64,000 bases of DNA from UTCHB3 sp964531325 (GCA_964531325.1 CAZHCW010000010.1:1-64000), one strand, 5' to 3'. Shown: positions 45,358 through 55,884, counted from the stretch's first letter. Numbers and translations are program-made. Notes: a model not told the origin generated them from the letters alone.

Positions 45358-47342
45358 TGTTTGTAAACGGGGATCGAGAAACTAAAGGTTGAACCTTCCC
45401 CTACCCTGCTTTCCACCTGTAACAGACCGCCATGTTTTTTTATAAATTCATAACATAACAACAGACCGAGGCCTGTACCCTTTTCATTCTCGGTGCCCAC
45501 TGTAGTAACAAACTCGTTCATTCTGAACAGTTTAGAGATTGTTTCTTGCGACATTCCTACACCCGAGTCACTTATAGAGAACTCAACAACATCACCAACC
45601 CGTTCGGCGGTCACGATAATACTCCCGTTCCTTGGTGTGAACTTAAGAGCATTCGATATCAGATTCCTGATTACAGTTTCGAGCATGTCTTTGTCGGCAT
45701 TTACCTCAAGTTGTTCCTCTACCTCGAGCAGTAATTCTATCTCTTTTTCTAATGCCAATGGTAGAAGAATACTGTTCACATTATGCAGAATTGTATCAAC
45801 TTCAACCCTGTCGGGAACAAATTTTAATCTGTTTGTCTGAATTCTCGACCAATCAAGCAGATTATTTAACAATTCCAGAATCGCTTTAGCTGAAGAATTT
45901 ATTTTTTCGGCGAATTCACTTATTTCATCTGAAGAAAGATCACCTATCTCGGTAATCAAAAATTCTGAAAATCCAAGAATCCCTGTGAATGGACTTTTTA
46001 AATCGTGTGCAAGAATTGAGAAAAATCTGTCTTTCGATTGATTTGCTTCAAGCAGTTTATGTTCACTTGAAATCAAGTCATTTTCCATCAAAATACGGTC
46101 GGTAATGTCTGTTAAGACACCATTAATAAGCCTGACTCCATTTTCCTCAAAAACGCTGTTGGTTGTCTGAAAGTGTAGAACACTTCTGTCTTTGTGATAT
46201 ATTTTGATGGTGACAGGTAGAAAATTTCCCTTTAAGAGGTTTACAGTATGTTGTTTAAACTTTTGAATATCATCCTCATGCACAAGATAGTCAAGTTTTT
46301 TACCAATTAATTCCTCAACAGAGTAGCCATATTTGGTAACCGCTGAACTTACATAAGTCAATTGACCTTTAAGATCGAAAGTATAAATTATATCACTCAA
46401 ATTTTCGATCAAAGACCGGTATTTTGTTTCACTAAATTTAAGGTTCTCTTCCCTTTTTTTCAATTCGATAGCCATTGCTATCTGGTTGGAGACAAAACTT
46501 AGAGTGTTTACATCGATTTGATCATAGTTCCTTGTTGTATCGTCATATCTTTGAACTACGATTACGCCAATAAGTTCACCCTTCATATTTTTTAACGGCA
46601 CACCTAACCACTCTTCAGAATCACCACCAATGAGTTCAACAATTCCCAATCTCTCAAGATTTGTAAAATCGTTCCTGTTGAGAAGGAGAGGTTCCTTTTT
46701 TTTGATAATATAGCCGGTAAGTGTTTTACCGTTGATGGGTTCCTCGGGAAATGTAACCGCACCGCCGGGTGCATCAATCTCATCAATAAAATAAGGAAAA
46801 GAGATCATCTCCTTCTCGTTATCCACAAGGGCGATGTAGAAATTACGGGCAGGCATCAGTCCTGATACAATCAAATGAACCTTTTCGTAAAGCTCAAACA
46901 AATTTTCAGTTATGTTTGTTGCCTGAGAAATTTCATTCAGTGCACTTCGTAATTTTTCATCACGAACCTCGAGGGTGAGGTCATTCAACATAACAAGATC
47001 GTAATATTCGTCTTCAAAGAAAATCGGCACAGAAAAAATCTCAACATTTTTATCTCTGCCGGAAATATCCTTAAATTCAAGATTTACACTTCCGGTGAGG
47101 AATTGAGATTTTATCAGCAGACACCTCTCCTCCGAATAGTTTGAACCAAGCAGGATTTTTGAGAGGTCTTTGCCAATTATTCCATCACGCCCAACTCCGA
47201 GATACTCAAAAGCAGCATTATTTGCCTCTTTGATATAGCAGTCATTTGCTATATCTATAATCATCATCGGCGACGGGTTTTTGTGAAATTTACCGGCGAA
47301 GTTGAAATTTTTGTCAGCTCGAATATTTAGATCTTCATCCAT
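45342..47342 (-). CDS. PAS-GAF-PAS sensor histidine kinase
   Basis: 666 residues from the ATG at 47342 (MDEDLNIR); the longer frame from 47390 would overlap typA by 41 nt and is less likely. Order: PAS (about 10-120), GAF (about 145-300), PAS (about 310-425), HisKA with His in ILAHDLKSPFTG, and HATPase (SNALKFTP, DSGVGMS, GTGLGLLL). No membrane helix or receiver domain is seen, so it is a soluble kinase acting on an unknown regulator. It begins 7 bp after the typA stop and is probably cotranscribed with ychF and typA. GAF suggests a small-molecule or redox signal. Confidence 0.9.
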   Translation of the reverse strand: MDEDLNIRADKNFNFAGKFHKNPSPMMIIDIANDCYIKEANNAAFEYLGVGRDGIIGKDLSKILLGSNYSEERCLLIKSQFLTGSVNLEFKDISGRDKNVEIFSVPIFFEDEYYDLVMLNDLTLEVRDEKLRSALNEISQATNITENLFELYEKVHLIVSGLMPARNFYIALVDNEKEMISFPYFIDEIDAPGGAVTFPEEPINGKTLTGYIIKKKEPLLLNRNDFTNLERLGIVELIGGDSEEWLGVPLKNMKGELIGVIVVQRYDDTTRNYDQIDVNTLSFVSNQIAMAIELKKREENLKFSETKYRSLIENLSDIIYTFDLKGQLTYVSSAVTKYGYSVEELIGKKLDYLVHEDDIQKFKQHTVNLLKGNFLPVTIKIYHKDRSVLHFQTTNSVFEENGVRLINGVLTDITDRILMENDLISSEHKLLEANQSKDRFFSILAHDLKSPFTGILGFSEFLITEIGDLSSDEISEFAEKINSSAKAILELLNNLLDWSRIQTNRLKFVPDRVEVDTILHNVNSILLPLALEKEIELLLEVEEQLEVNADKDMLETVIRNLISNALKFTPRNGSIIVTAERVGDVVEFSISDSGVGMSQETISKLFRMNEFVTTVGTENEKGTGLGLLLCYEFIKKHGGLLQVESRVGEGSTFSFSIPVYKHQPLP

Positions 47343-47349
47343 AATTTTT

Positions 47350-49194
47350 TCAATTATTGTTGTTCTCTTTATCCAATTGTCTTTGAGCAAGTCGAGCGTT
47401 TTTCCTGTCCATTTCCGTCAAATAACGCTTTCTTATTCTTAGAGAATGTGGGGTTATCTCCACAAATTCATCATCAGTTATCCATTCTAATGCCTGCTCG
47501 AGCGTTAATAACCTTGCAGGTTCAAGCCTTATGGCATCATCGGTTCCGGAGGCTCTGAAGTTTGTTAATTGTTTGGCTCGTGTTACATTCACCGGCATAT
47601 CCATGTCTCGGGAATTCTCGCCTACAACCATACCCTCATAAATTTTAGTACCGGGTTCTACAAAGAATACCGATCTTTCTTGTAATTTATTAATCGAGTA
47701 GGCTGTGGCTACGCCGGTTTCCATACTCACAAGAGCTCCGCGGGTTCTATGCGAAATCTCCCCCTTAAATGGCTCATAAGAATGGAAGTTGTGGTGAAGT
47801 ATTCCTTCACCTTTGGTGTCAGTCATAAACTCACCTCTGTAACCAATAAGTCCCCTCGAAGGAATAAAAAACTCAAGACGGGTATTCTCATTAAATGGTA
47901 ACATATTCTTAAGCTCTGCTTTTCTTTTACCGAGCTTTTCGATAACAGTTCCAACAAATGCCTCGGGTACATCAATTATCACATGTTCCACAGGCTCACT
48001 AACTACATCAAGTATCTTTTTCAGAATAACTTCAGGTCTGCTTACCTGTAGTTCATATCCTTCTCTTCTCATATTTTCAATTAAAATTGAGAGATGAAGT
48101 TCACCTCTTCCGCTCACTTTAAAGATGTCGGGAGAATCAGTCATCTCAACCCTTAAACCAACATTTGATTTAAGTTCTTTTGAGAGCCTTTCGCTCAGGT
48201 TTCTGGTGGTAACATACTTTCCATCCTGTCCGGCAAACGGAGAATTATTTACCATAAAGTTCATAGTGATTCTGGGTTCTTCAACCCCGGTAGAAACGAT
48301 TGGTTCAACTTTTTGTGGACTGCAAAGTGTATCGCCAATATCAAGATCTTCAAGACCCGCTATTGCGATAATGTCGCCGCCATAAGCTTCATCAACTTCT
48401 TTTCTTTTTATGTTCTCAAATTCATAAAGTCTTGTAACCTTTGCATTAAGTTTATCCCCTTCACGACTTACAAGCACAATCTGATCTCCGGTTTTTACAT
48501 GACCATAATGGATTTTTCCAATTCCGATCCTTCCCAGATAATCGTTGTAATCTATCGCCGAAATCAACATTCTGAAAGGTTCATTTCGGTCAGCGGATGG
48601 AATGGCAATTCGGTCAACTATCAAATCCAACAACGGTTCGAGAGTCTCTGATTCGTCTTCCAGGTTCACTTTGGCAATTCCCTGTTTTGCTATAGCATAA
48701 ACATAAGCAAAATCGAGCTGTTCATCACTTGCTCCGAGAGCTACAAAAAGATCAAACACCTCATTTACAACTTCATCCGGTCTTGCATCTTTTCTATCGA
48801 TTTTGTTAATAACCACAATCGGTTTTAACCCCAGTTCCAATGATTTCTTCAATACAAACTTTGTTTGTGGAAGGGGTCCCTCGGCGGCATCAACGAGTAA
48901 TAAAACTCCATCAACCATTTTAAGGGTTCGTTCCACTTCCCCGCCAAAATCGGCGTGACCGGGAGTGTCAATAATATTGATTTTGTAATCCTTGTAATAA
49001 ACACTGAGATTTTTTGCCAGGATCGTAATCCCTCTTTCTCTCTCAATGTCATTTGAATCCATTACTCTTCCCTGAACTGTCTGATTATCCCTGAAGGCTC
49101 CGGTTTGTTTGAGTATATAATCAACTAATGTGGTTTTGCCATGATCAACATGTGCTATTATAGCGATATTTCTTATTTTATCTATTTCGAACAA
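47350..49194 (-). CDS. typA: translational GTPase TypA/BipA
   Basis: 614 residues, usual family length. GTPase domain motifs: AHVDHGKTTL (residues 14-23), the switch I threonine in RGITILAKN, DTPGHADFGGEV, NKIDRKDARP. EF-Tu-like domain II, EF-G-like domains III/V and the TypA-specific C-terminal domain follow (GRGELHLSILIENMRREGYE, EPVEHVIIDVPEAFVG, FIPSRGLIGYRGEFM). It binds ribosomes and helps large-subunit assembly and stress growth, for example at low temperature. The gene is 16 bp after ychF and 7 bp before a sensor kinase gene. Confidence 0.97.
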   Translation of the reverse strand: MFEIDKIRNIAIIAHVDHGKTTLVDYILKQTGAFRDNQTVQGRVMDSNDIERERGITILAKNLSVYYKDYKINIIDTPGHADFGGEVERTLKMVDGVLLLVDAAEGPLPQTKFVLKKSLELGLKPIVVINKIDRKDARPDEVVNEVFDLFVALGASDEQLDFAYVYAIAKQGIAKVNLEDESETLEPLLDLIVDRIAIPSADRNEPFRMLISAIDYNDYLGRIGIGKIHYGHVKTGDQIVLVSREGDKLNAKVTRLYEFENIKRKEVDEAYGGDIIAIAGLEDLDIGDTLCSPQKVEPIVSTGVEEPRITMNFMVNNSPFAGQDGKYVTTRNLSERLSKELKSNVGLRVEMTDSPDIFKVSGRGELHLSILIENMRREGYELQVSRPEVILKKILDVVSEPVEHVIIDVPEAFVGTVIEKLGKRKAELKNMLPFNENTRLEFFIPSRGLIGYRGEFMTDTKGEGILHHNFHSYEPFKGEISHRTRGALVSMETGVATAYSINKLQERSVFFVEPGTKIYEGMVVGENSRDMDMPVNVTRAKQLTNFRASGTDDAIRLEPARLLTLEQALEWITDDEFVEITPHSLRIRKRYLTEMDRKNARLAQRQLDKENNNN

Positions 49195-49210
49195 TTTGTT
49201 CTCCTGATTA

Positions 49211-50275
49211 TTAACTGTGCCTTATATTAAGTATGTCACCATCTTTTACGATATACTCTTTCCCCTCAAGTCTCCAAACTCCTGCTTCCTTACATTTGCT
49301 AAAAGATTTGTGAGTCATGTAATCGTCATAGTGCACTACTTCAGCACGAATGAATTTACTAAAAAAATCTGAATGGATAACTCCGGCCGACTGTTGCGCC
49401 GTGTATCCCGTCTTAATTGTCCAGGCTCTGCATTCATCTTCACCAACGGTGAAAAATGATTGTAAACCAAGGAGTTGGTAAGAAGTCCTTAATATTCTGG
49501 TTAAAGCTGAATCTGTGATTCCAAGGTCTTCCTTAAATGCTTCTGCCTCCTCTTCGTCCAATTGCGAAAGTTCCATTTCAAACTGGGCAAAAAATGGCAC
49601 AACATTATTTTCATATGAAGGAAATTTGGCTTTAATCTTGGCGATCAAATCATCAACTTTATCTTTTGATTCATCTGAAAAATTAACACCTATTATTACA
49701 GGTTTCATTGTCAAGAACTGATAACCACTCAATAACCTGAGATCGTTCTCGTCCATATTTACAGTTCTAAGGGGTTTTTCATTTTCAAGATGTTCTTTAA
49801 AAACCTCAAAAAGGCTCATTTCCTTTATTATTCGGTCGGTTTTGGTTTTCATCAACTCTTTTTTGAGCTTTTCAATCCTGTTCTCCACCATTTCAAGGTC
49901 AGAAAGAAGAAACTCAGTCTCCAAAAACTCGATATCTGCCAAAGGATCAATTCTTCCTCCAGGATGTGAAACTGAATCGTTTGGAAATTCACGAACCACA
50001 TGGAGAAGAAGGTCGTTATTCTTTACTTTGATCAAAAAATCGGATGTAATTTTCATCTTACCATCGTCACCAACCTGCAACCCCGGAATATCAACCACTT
50101 CAAGAGTAGCATGAACTTCCTTTTTGGGATTGAATAATTCAGTCAGATTCTCAAGACGGGAATCGGGTACACCAACCACAGCACGGTTGGAAGCAACTCC
50201 TGAAGAGCCTTCGGCAAGTGTTTTGAAAAGAGTAGTTTTACCTGAATTCTGCAGTCCGATCAAACCAATTTGCAT
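49211..50275 (-). CDS. ychF: YchF/OLA1-like P-loop ATPase
   Basis: 354 residues. Walker A is GLQNSGKTT (7-15) and the C-terminal TGS/DUF933 domain (about 270-354) has AWTIKTGYTAQQSAGVIHSDF and KEAGVWRLEGKEYIVKDGD, both typical. Helical coiled-coil insertion about 125-185. Where classical Obg GTPases have NKxD, this has GVNFSDE, as expected for members that prefer ATP. It is sequence-diverged from canonical YchF (the Walker A lacks the usual N-V-G-K-S-T order), but length and both end domains agree. It likely binds ribosomes and affects translation and redox response. It heads the operon ychF-typA-kinase. Confidence 0.88.
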   Translation of the reverse strand: MQIGLIGLQNSGKTTLFKTLAEGSSGVASNRAVVGVPDSRLENLTELFNPKKEVHATLEVVDIPGLQVGDDGKMKITSDFLIKVKNNDLLLHVVREFPNDSVSHPGGRIDPLADIEFLETEFLLSDLEMVENRIEKLKKELMKTKTDRIIKEMSLFEVFKEHLENEKPLRTVNMDENDLRLLSGYQFLTMKPVIIGVNFSDESKDKVDDLIAKIKAKFPSYENNVVPFFAQFEMELSQLDEEEAEAFKEDLGITDSALTRILRTSYQLLGLQSFFTVGEDECRAWTIKTGYTAQQSAGVIHSDFFSKFIRAEVVHYDDYMTHKSFSKCKEAGVWRLEGKEYIVKDGDILNIRHS

Positions 50276-50453
50276 ATCGTTTTATTTCCTTGTTTTCTGC
50301 TAAAAGATCTCTTTGAGTAAGTTGATGAGTGCAAGAGGGAGATTATCAAAAAATAATTTAAATCCAAAAAGTAAATTTACGAAAAAATAATCCTACAAAG
50401 GTGGGAAAAATACTTTATCAATTCGATTTACTTTATTATATTTCATTCGCATA

Positions 50454-51716
50454 ATGATAAAAAAAGAAGAGCAACTTATGATACCGGGAGCATCAATACT
50501 TAGAGACACCATTACTATGATCCTTGCTGGTGGTGTGGGTCAGAGATTATTTCCTCTGACAGCTTACAGGAGCAAACCTGCAGTCCCTTTTGGAGGGAAA
50601 TACAGAATAATCGATTTCGCATTGTCTAACTGCCTTAACTCAGGCTTAAGGAAGATTTACATACTGGTTCAATATAAATCTGATTCACTGAATCAGCATA
50701 TATATGAAGCCTGGAGTATATTTAATCCGGAATTAGGCGAGTTCATCTACTCAGTCCCCCCTCAAAAGAAAATGAGCAGCGATTGGTATATGGGTACTGC
50801 AAATGCCATCTACCAGAATATGAACCTTTTCCAGGGAGATAAAAGAGGTAAATGGGTTCTCATCCTGAGTGGTGACCACATCTACAAAATGGACTACCTA
50901 AAACAACTATTGTTTCACAACGATGTACAGGCTGATCTTTCACTCTCCTGTATGCCTGTCCCGACCGAAGAAGCTGACAGATTTGGTATTGTTGAAACCG
51001 ATGAAAATTCTAAAGTCAGAAATTTTATTGAAAAACCGGATAACCCGCCGGAAATTCCCGGAAATCCCGGATATTCCTATGTGAATATGGGTATCTATGT
51101 TTTTAATGCAAAACTTCTCAGAGAAGTTATGATCGAGATGGAATCTAAAAATCTCCCAAATAACGACTTTGGTCAGGATGTAATCCCCTACATGATCCAA
51201 CAAGGTCTAAATGTTGTTGCCTATCCGTTTGTGGATGAAAACAAAAAGAACAAACCTTACTGGAAAGATATTGGAACAATCGAGAGTTATTACGAAGCCA
51301 GCATGGATTTGATAAATGTTGTTCCGGAGTTTAACCTCTATGACATGGAATGGCCGCTACGAACTTACCAATATCAGTTCCCCCCTGCAAAAACGGTTTC
51401 CCACTGGGGAGAGCGAATTGGACGGACTCTCAATTCTCTGATCTGTGATGGAACAATCGTTTCAGGAGGTCTCATCGAAAGATCAATAATCGGTGCAAAT
51501 GTTAGAGTGAATTCTTACTCTTATGTAACCGATTCGATGATTATGAATAATTGTAACATCGGACGAAATGTTAAAATAAGACGCGCAATTATCGATAAAA
51601 ATGTACATATACCCCCCGGAACTGAAATCGGGTTTGATCTTGAAAAAGACAAACAACGGTTTACAGTCACCGAATCGGGTATTGTGGTAATTCCAAAAAA
51701 TTATGTCTTTGCATAA
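50454..51716 (+). CDS. glgC: glucose-1-phosphate adenylyltransferase
   Basis: 420 residues. It makes ADP-glucose from glucose 1-phosphate and ATP for glycogen synthesis. The nucleotidyltransferase signature LAGGVGQRLFPLT (24-36) and KPAVPFGGKYRIIDFALSNC are complete, with SGDHIYKMDY, the substrate-binding FIEKPD and YWKDIGTIESYYEA, and a C-terminal left-handed beta-helix (about 330-420: INSL, GTIVSGGLIERSIIG). No other glycogen gene is next to it. It ends at a strong terminator. Confidence 0.96.
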   Translation: MIKKEEQLMIPGASILRDTITMILAGGVGQRLFPLTAYRSKPAVPFGGKYRIIDFALSNCLNSGLRKIYILVQYKSDSLNQHIYEAWSIFNPELGEFIYSVPPQKKMSSDWYMGTANAIYQNMNLFQGDKRGKWVLILSGDHIYKMDYLKQLLFHNDVQADLSLSCMPVPTEEADRFGIVETDENSKVRNFIEKPDNPPEIPGNPGYSYVNMGIYVFNAKLLREVMIEMESKNLPNNDFGQDVIPYMIQQGLNVVAYPFVDENKKNKPYWKDIGTIESYYEASMDLINVVPEFNLYDMEWPLRTYQYQFPPAKTVSHWGERIGRTLNSLICDGTIVSGGLIERSIIGANVRVNSYSYVTDSMIMNNCNIGRNVKIRRAIIDKNVHIPPGTEIGFDLEKDKQRFTVTESGIVVIPKNYVFA

Positions 51717-51730
51717 ATAATCATTTCAAG

Positions 51731-51761
51731 AAGGCTGCCTTAAAAGGGCAGCCTTTTTTTT
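51731..51761. terminator. rho-independent terminator after glgC
   Basis: Stem AAGGCTGCC and GGCAGCCTT with a 7-base loop, then eight Ts. Similar in sequence to the terminator after pfkA, including the GGCTG core. Confidence 0.93.
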
Positions 51762-52218
51762 GTTACCTAACAATTTTATTTTATGGTTGTGCTCTAATCA
51801 ATGACTTTTAATCCAAATCAGGAGTGTCTCTATTTTAGCACTATTTTTTTTCAACACCCAAAAAATTTTCTTAAAAAAGCATTTTTAAATTTGTTTAATA
51901 AATTGAATATTCATACTTTAATTACCGGAAACAATATTCTTTAATAGTCAGCTTATTAATTCTTTGTTTAAGGTTCTTCACGAGGGACATGATGTGTGAA
52001 AATCGAAAACTGTATAATCCTTTATCGTCAAAGACAGTTTCATCTTTTAGTTGTAATGAAAATTACATTAATTGTGTAGCTGTAAACTTCCTGTCTTCTC
52101 TTATCATTAGTTCCGCTTTTGATTTGGGATCCCAATATCTCTGTGCCTTCCGGAAACTTTTCTATCTTAAAATTTATTTTCTTAATCCACCAACACAAAC
52201 TTTGTGTGAGGAAATTCT
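51762..52218. other. 457-bp intergenic region
   Basis: AT-rich, without recognised RNA or repeat. An 80-codon frame (51989-52231) overlaps the next gene's start by 13 nt and has unusual Cys/Phe-rich composition with no signal, so it is not called. The region is likely the long leader or promoter of the FG-GAP gene. Confidence 0.6.
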
Positions 52219-53835
52219 ATGTTTAAATTAAAACTAAACCCGTTTCGATTTGTCCCTTTACCGGGATTGATACTTCTTCTTTTAACAATTTCTTCAGAAG
52301 TTACAGCCCAGTTTGACACTGTTGTTTTTGTTCGGCGGGCATGGCACTGGGATCAATCAGTTGTATATCTGGGAGACCAGAACAATGATGGCTTCGATGA
52401 CTTTGTTCTTGTTGAACAGGACAGTGCAAATGGACAACTATATGGTGGTGGTTATGCACATTTTTTCTATGGAGGTAACCCGTTAAGCAGTACTCCGGCT
52501 TTTTCTATCAGACATCCTGCAGGAGCCTACTCAATAACCGCTTGTGATGTAAACAGGGATAATTACAGAGACCTCATAATCGGACAAAAAAAATGGCATG
52601 AAACCAATCATTGGTACAAAGTTTATTTTGGCGGGCCTGCTTTTGATACACTGCCTGACATGACATTTCAGTTCCCGGATACCAATGCAAATGTGGTTCG
52701 AATATTTGGAAGAGAGTGGCCTGCTGATGTTAACGGAGATGGTTGGGAAGAACTTATATTATGCCACAATTATTTTACAATTCCACCCGATAATGGTGCC
52801 CAAACGGGGACACTTTATTTTTTTGAAACATCTGCTACTACCCCATTGCAACAATATCATACTTACACCCCTCCAATAGAAGATGACGGTTATGGAATGA
52901 CTTGGTCTCAAAAAAACTTTTCCTTTGCCGATATCGATGGTGACGGTAGGGCAGATCCTTCCTTTTTGATACACGGAGCACCTCGAAACGCTCGACGATT
53001 CCTCTATGGAGATAACGCGTATAGTTTTACAGAATATTCTGAAATAAAGAATGCTTATGCCTCTAATTTAATTTTTTCAGTCCCGGATATGAATGGTGAT
53101 GGAAAGGCGGATATAATAGCGACGAATGCTATTGAAAACATTTTCCCGTTTTATTTCGGAGCCGTGATGTTCAACGGCTCAAAACCTGTGAATACAATGG
53201 CCGTAGAGGGTTTTAATACTCAAGCTAACGGCTGGAGTTATCTATTCTCCCCGGGAGATGTGAACGGAGACTCTTACAAAGATGTTGTGTTTCACACCTT
53301 CTACACCGACGCGAGACTTTACCTTGGTGGCAATCCTGTCCCGGATGAAAAGGCAAGGATTTATTCGCCTCTTGATCCTGATGTGTTTTCACTAAATTTC
53401 GGCGGAAGGATTGGTGATGTTACAGGGGATGGAGCCGACGACATTTGTATAATGGAGAACGCATACTATGACAGTGATTATCCTAAGGGTAACACTTTTA
53501 TAATAAAGGGGACACGAAAACCCACCTCTATCGAATCTGAATACAGCACAAATCTTACTTCAGAGTTAAGAGTGTTTGCTTCCCCTAACCCCTTCAACAA
53601 AAATATTAAGATCAACTACATCCAGCCGAGTGATGGAGTTATTCGAATAGAAGTGTTTGACATAATGGGGAAAGAAATTTATTCAAAATCTGCCTTTGGA
53701 GTAAGGGGTGAACATAGTGAAGATTTAGATTTCAGTTCGCTTAATGTTTCAAGCGGTACATACTTGATCAGGGTTTCTTCCGACATGGAGAAAGGTTCAT
53801 CTGTCACGACCGTAAAAGTGGCATATATTAAATAA
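52219..53835 (+). CDS. FG-GAP repeat protein with T9SS sorting domain
   Basis: 538 residues with a signal peptide (about 1-30, ending VTAQ). The body is an integrin-like propeller with calcium-binding repeats D-x-N-x-D-G-x-x-D (GDQNNDGFDD, CDVNRDNYRD, ADVNGDGWEE, ADIDGDGRAD, PDMNGDGKAD, GDVNGDSYKD, GDVTGDGADD). The C-terminus is a T9SS domain: SPNPFNKNIKINYIQPSDG, then a terminal KVAYIK strand. It is probably surface-exposed and may bind ligands; no enzymatic site is seen. The next gene, an unrelated secreted protein, begins 18 bp later and is probably cotranscribed. Confidence 0.88.
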   Translation: MFKLKLNPFRFVPLPGLILLLLTISSEVTAQFDTVVFVRRAWHWDQSVVYLGDQNNDGFDDFVLVEQDSANGQLYGGGYAHFFYGGNPLSSTPAFSIRHPAGAYSITACDVNRDNYRDLIIGQKKWHETNHWYKVYFGGPAFDTLPDMTFQFPDTNANVVRIFGREWPADVNGDGWEELILCHNYFTIPPDNGAQTGTLYFFETSATTPLQQYHTYTPPIEDDGYGMTWSQKNFSFADIDGDGRADPSFLIHGAPRNARRFLYGDNAYSFTEYSEIKNAYASNLIFSVPDMNGDGKADIIATNAIENIFPFYFGAVMFNGSKPVNTMAVEGFNTQANGWSYLFSPGDVNGDSYKDVVFHTFYTDARLYLGGNPVPDEKARIYSPLDPDVFSLNFGGRIGDVTGDGADDICIMENAYYDSDYPKGNTFIIKGTRKPTSIESEYSTNLTSELRVFASPNPFNKNIKINYIQPSDGVIRIEVFDIMGKEIYSKSAFGVRGEHSEDLDFSSLNVSSGTYLIRVSSDMEKGSSVTTVKVAYIK

Positions 53836-53853
53836 ATTCAGGAGTTGAGTATT

Positions 53854-55884
53854 ATGAGACATGCAAGATATTATCTCATATTCGTATTAGTTTCGTTTTG
53901 TGCATTCGCACAAAACAGACCGGGAGTAGATTACTTCCCTCAGATCGGATTCTTTGATTTTATGGTGCAGTACCTGCACCCGCCTCATGGTAACTCTGCC
54001 CAAATAGAATTATCAGTTAGTGACAGTAATTATTATCATCCAAGACTGAAGGAATTGGGAATAACGGATATTGTAACTGACTGGGCGGAATACAAAAATG
54101 TCAGACCATCATCGGATCCTGCTACTGATTTTTTCATTCACGATATGGGATTTGAATGGAGAGATAATGGTATTAGAGCCTTTACTCCTGCGGGATTTCT
54201 GAAATCATTTGGCCATAAGAGAGATATCTACACTCTCCGTTTTGGTGGTACACCTGTAGATAACCTCTCATTCGAGAAGAACTTCGGCTTTTCATATTTG
54301 GATGGTCAAGACAGATCAAGTTATTGGTGCATGACAACTGATACAAAGCCTGTCCCTAACATAATCCCGGAGACGGGAGATAGTGTATTAGAAGGAGACG
54401 GTTGGGTACGCAGAGCTCGTGTATCCAATGATGACAATGGCTTATTACTTTGGGGTCGCTTACCATGGTTGCAGTTCTTTTTTGAGAATATGAATTACTA
54501 CATTGATATCAAAATTAAAAAAGTTCCCGCGGGAGGCTCAAATCCACTGCTTTTTAAAATTGTAGTTTGTCAAGCGGTTGAGAACAACACTCAACCGGCG
54601 CCCGATGGGTACTATAAAAAACCTTCAATCGTTTCTGAATCCTCAGATGCACCTTTGGCGAATGCATATCTTGAACAATATGTTTATTGGAATGATATCA
54701 CTCATGCGGCCGGAACTTATGATTGGTTCCGATCTAATGCCTTCACAATAAACAGACAAACTACCACACAGTTTTATATAGTTTGGTATGATCAGTCGGA
54801 TATCTACATTGATCAAATTGCGATGTATAATGACAAGTATAAAAATTCATTTATAACAAATACACATGATTATTTTAAGAATAATGTATTTCAACCATTA
54901 CAAACCACTTATTCCGGAAAAATTGATTCGAGATTTCAGGATTTTTACTTCGATGAACCGTTTATGCTCACAGCAAGAGCAAGAGGGAAGTTACAAGACA
55001 CCCTGGGAAACATGTTCACAAATCGGCCGGATATACAAGTAAATGGTGCAACAGGGTCTTTACCTGAGTATTTTCTCCACTTCGATAACAAATACGCGCG
55101 TGAATCGCAGAAAGCTCCGCACAAGAAGTACATCCTTTTCAACATGTATCCGTTTGGAGAGGATAACATGTATGATCAAACTACTGTACAAAACAAATTA
55201 AATGACCTTATTAAATGCCCTTCATTAGGTTCGGCTCACGCAGCATATAGTTATAATTATGCCGGTTTACGCGCCTCTCAACTTGCGGCTCAACAATACG
55301 ATAGTGACTCCCTGAATGATGTGCCTTTATTTATGACATTGCAGGTGCACGCTGAACATCAACTAACTTCCAGCAATGAATATGTTCCTAATTCGCAGAG
55401 AGGGAAGCGCCCACCATCCAGGGATGAGATTTTTGCAATGGGTCATCTTTCTTTAGCATTTGGAGTGAAAGGATTTATGTATTACATGATTCCAACTCGA
55501 TGCGAAATATGGGGAGCTGAAACTCGTTGGGGTACTTATGGGTTGTTTGATGAGGCTGGAAATCCTTATGGTTATATTGGTAAGACTGGATTATGGCAAA
55601 ACCCTGAGGCAGTACAAGTAAAAAACGAAAGATTTGATGCTGTTAAAGATTTTATTGCCTCCTTTAAGTCGTATGAAAATACTCTTCTAAAGTTAAGATG
55701 GCTTGATGCCAAATACTGGAACGAGAACTCGGCAATTCCCAAACCTTGGATAAGTAACATTGAGACTTCACCTACGGGAAGTTTCCCTGTAAATCCTACA
55801 GACCCCCGATGGTACAAACAGGATATTTTGAAGAGTATAGCCATCTTGCGGGTTATAATCCAAAATCCAAGTACATCTACATAG
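53854..55884 (+). CDS. secreted protein, N-terminal part of a frameshifted large gene
   Basis: 676 residues from ATG 53854, which has AGGAG 10 nt upstream; the longer frame starts at TTG 53845. Signal peptide about 1-20 (SFCAFAQ). The rest is not a recognised family, but mid-to-late residues have features of a TIM-barrel hydrolase (DFYFDEPFML, LFMTLQVHAEHQL, FGVKGFMYYM, GLFDEAGNPYGYIG). The frame ends abruptly in an unrelated tail (about 20 residues) after NPTDPRW. A one-base insertion in the C5 run at 55803-55807 would join it to the frame that follows, giving a single protein of about 1,306 residues with a T9SS C-terminus. Without that join this protein has a signal peptide but no sorting domain. 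Confidence 0.75.
   Translation: MRHARYYLIFVLVSFCAFAQNRPGVDYFPQIGFFDFMVQYLHPPHGNSAQIELSVSDSNYYHPRLKELGITDIVTDWAEYKNVRPSSDPATDFFIHDMGFEWRDNGIRAFTPAGFLKSFGHKRDIYTLRFGGTPVDNLSFEKNFGFSYLDGQDRSSYWCMTTDTKPVPNIIPETGDSVLEGDGWVRRARVSNDDNGLLLWGRLPWLQFFFENMNYYIDIKIKKVPAGGSNPLLFKIVVCQAVENNTQPAPDGYYKKPSIVSESSDAPLANAYLEQYVYWNDITHAAGTYDWFRSNAFTINRQTTTQFYIVWYDQSDIYIDQIAMYNDKYKNSFITNTHDYFKNNVFQPLQTTYSGKIDSRFQDFYFDEPFMLTARARGKLQDTLGNMFTNRPDIQVNGATGSLPEYFLHFDNKYARESQKAPHKKYILFNMYPFGEDNMYDQTTVQNKLNDLIKCPSLGSAHAAYSYNYAGLRASQLAAQQYDSDSLNDVPLFMTLQVHAEHQLTSSNEYVPNSQRGKRPPSRDEIFAMGHLSLAFGVKGFMYYMIPTRCEIWGAETRWGTYGLFDEAGNPYGYIGKTGLWQNPEAVQVKNERFDAVKDFIASFKSYENTLLKLRWLDAKYWNENSAIPKPWISNIETSPTGSFPVNPTDPRWYKQDILKSIAILRVIIQNPSTST

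Noticed and set aside
51989..52231. 80-codon open frame upstream of the FG-GAP gene
   Set aside because: Overlaps the next start, odd Cys/Phe-rich composition, no ribosome binding site or homology.
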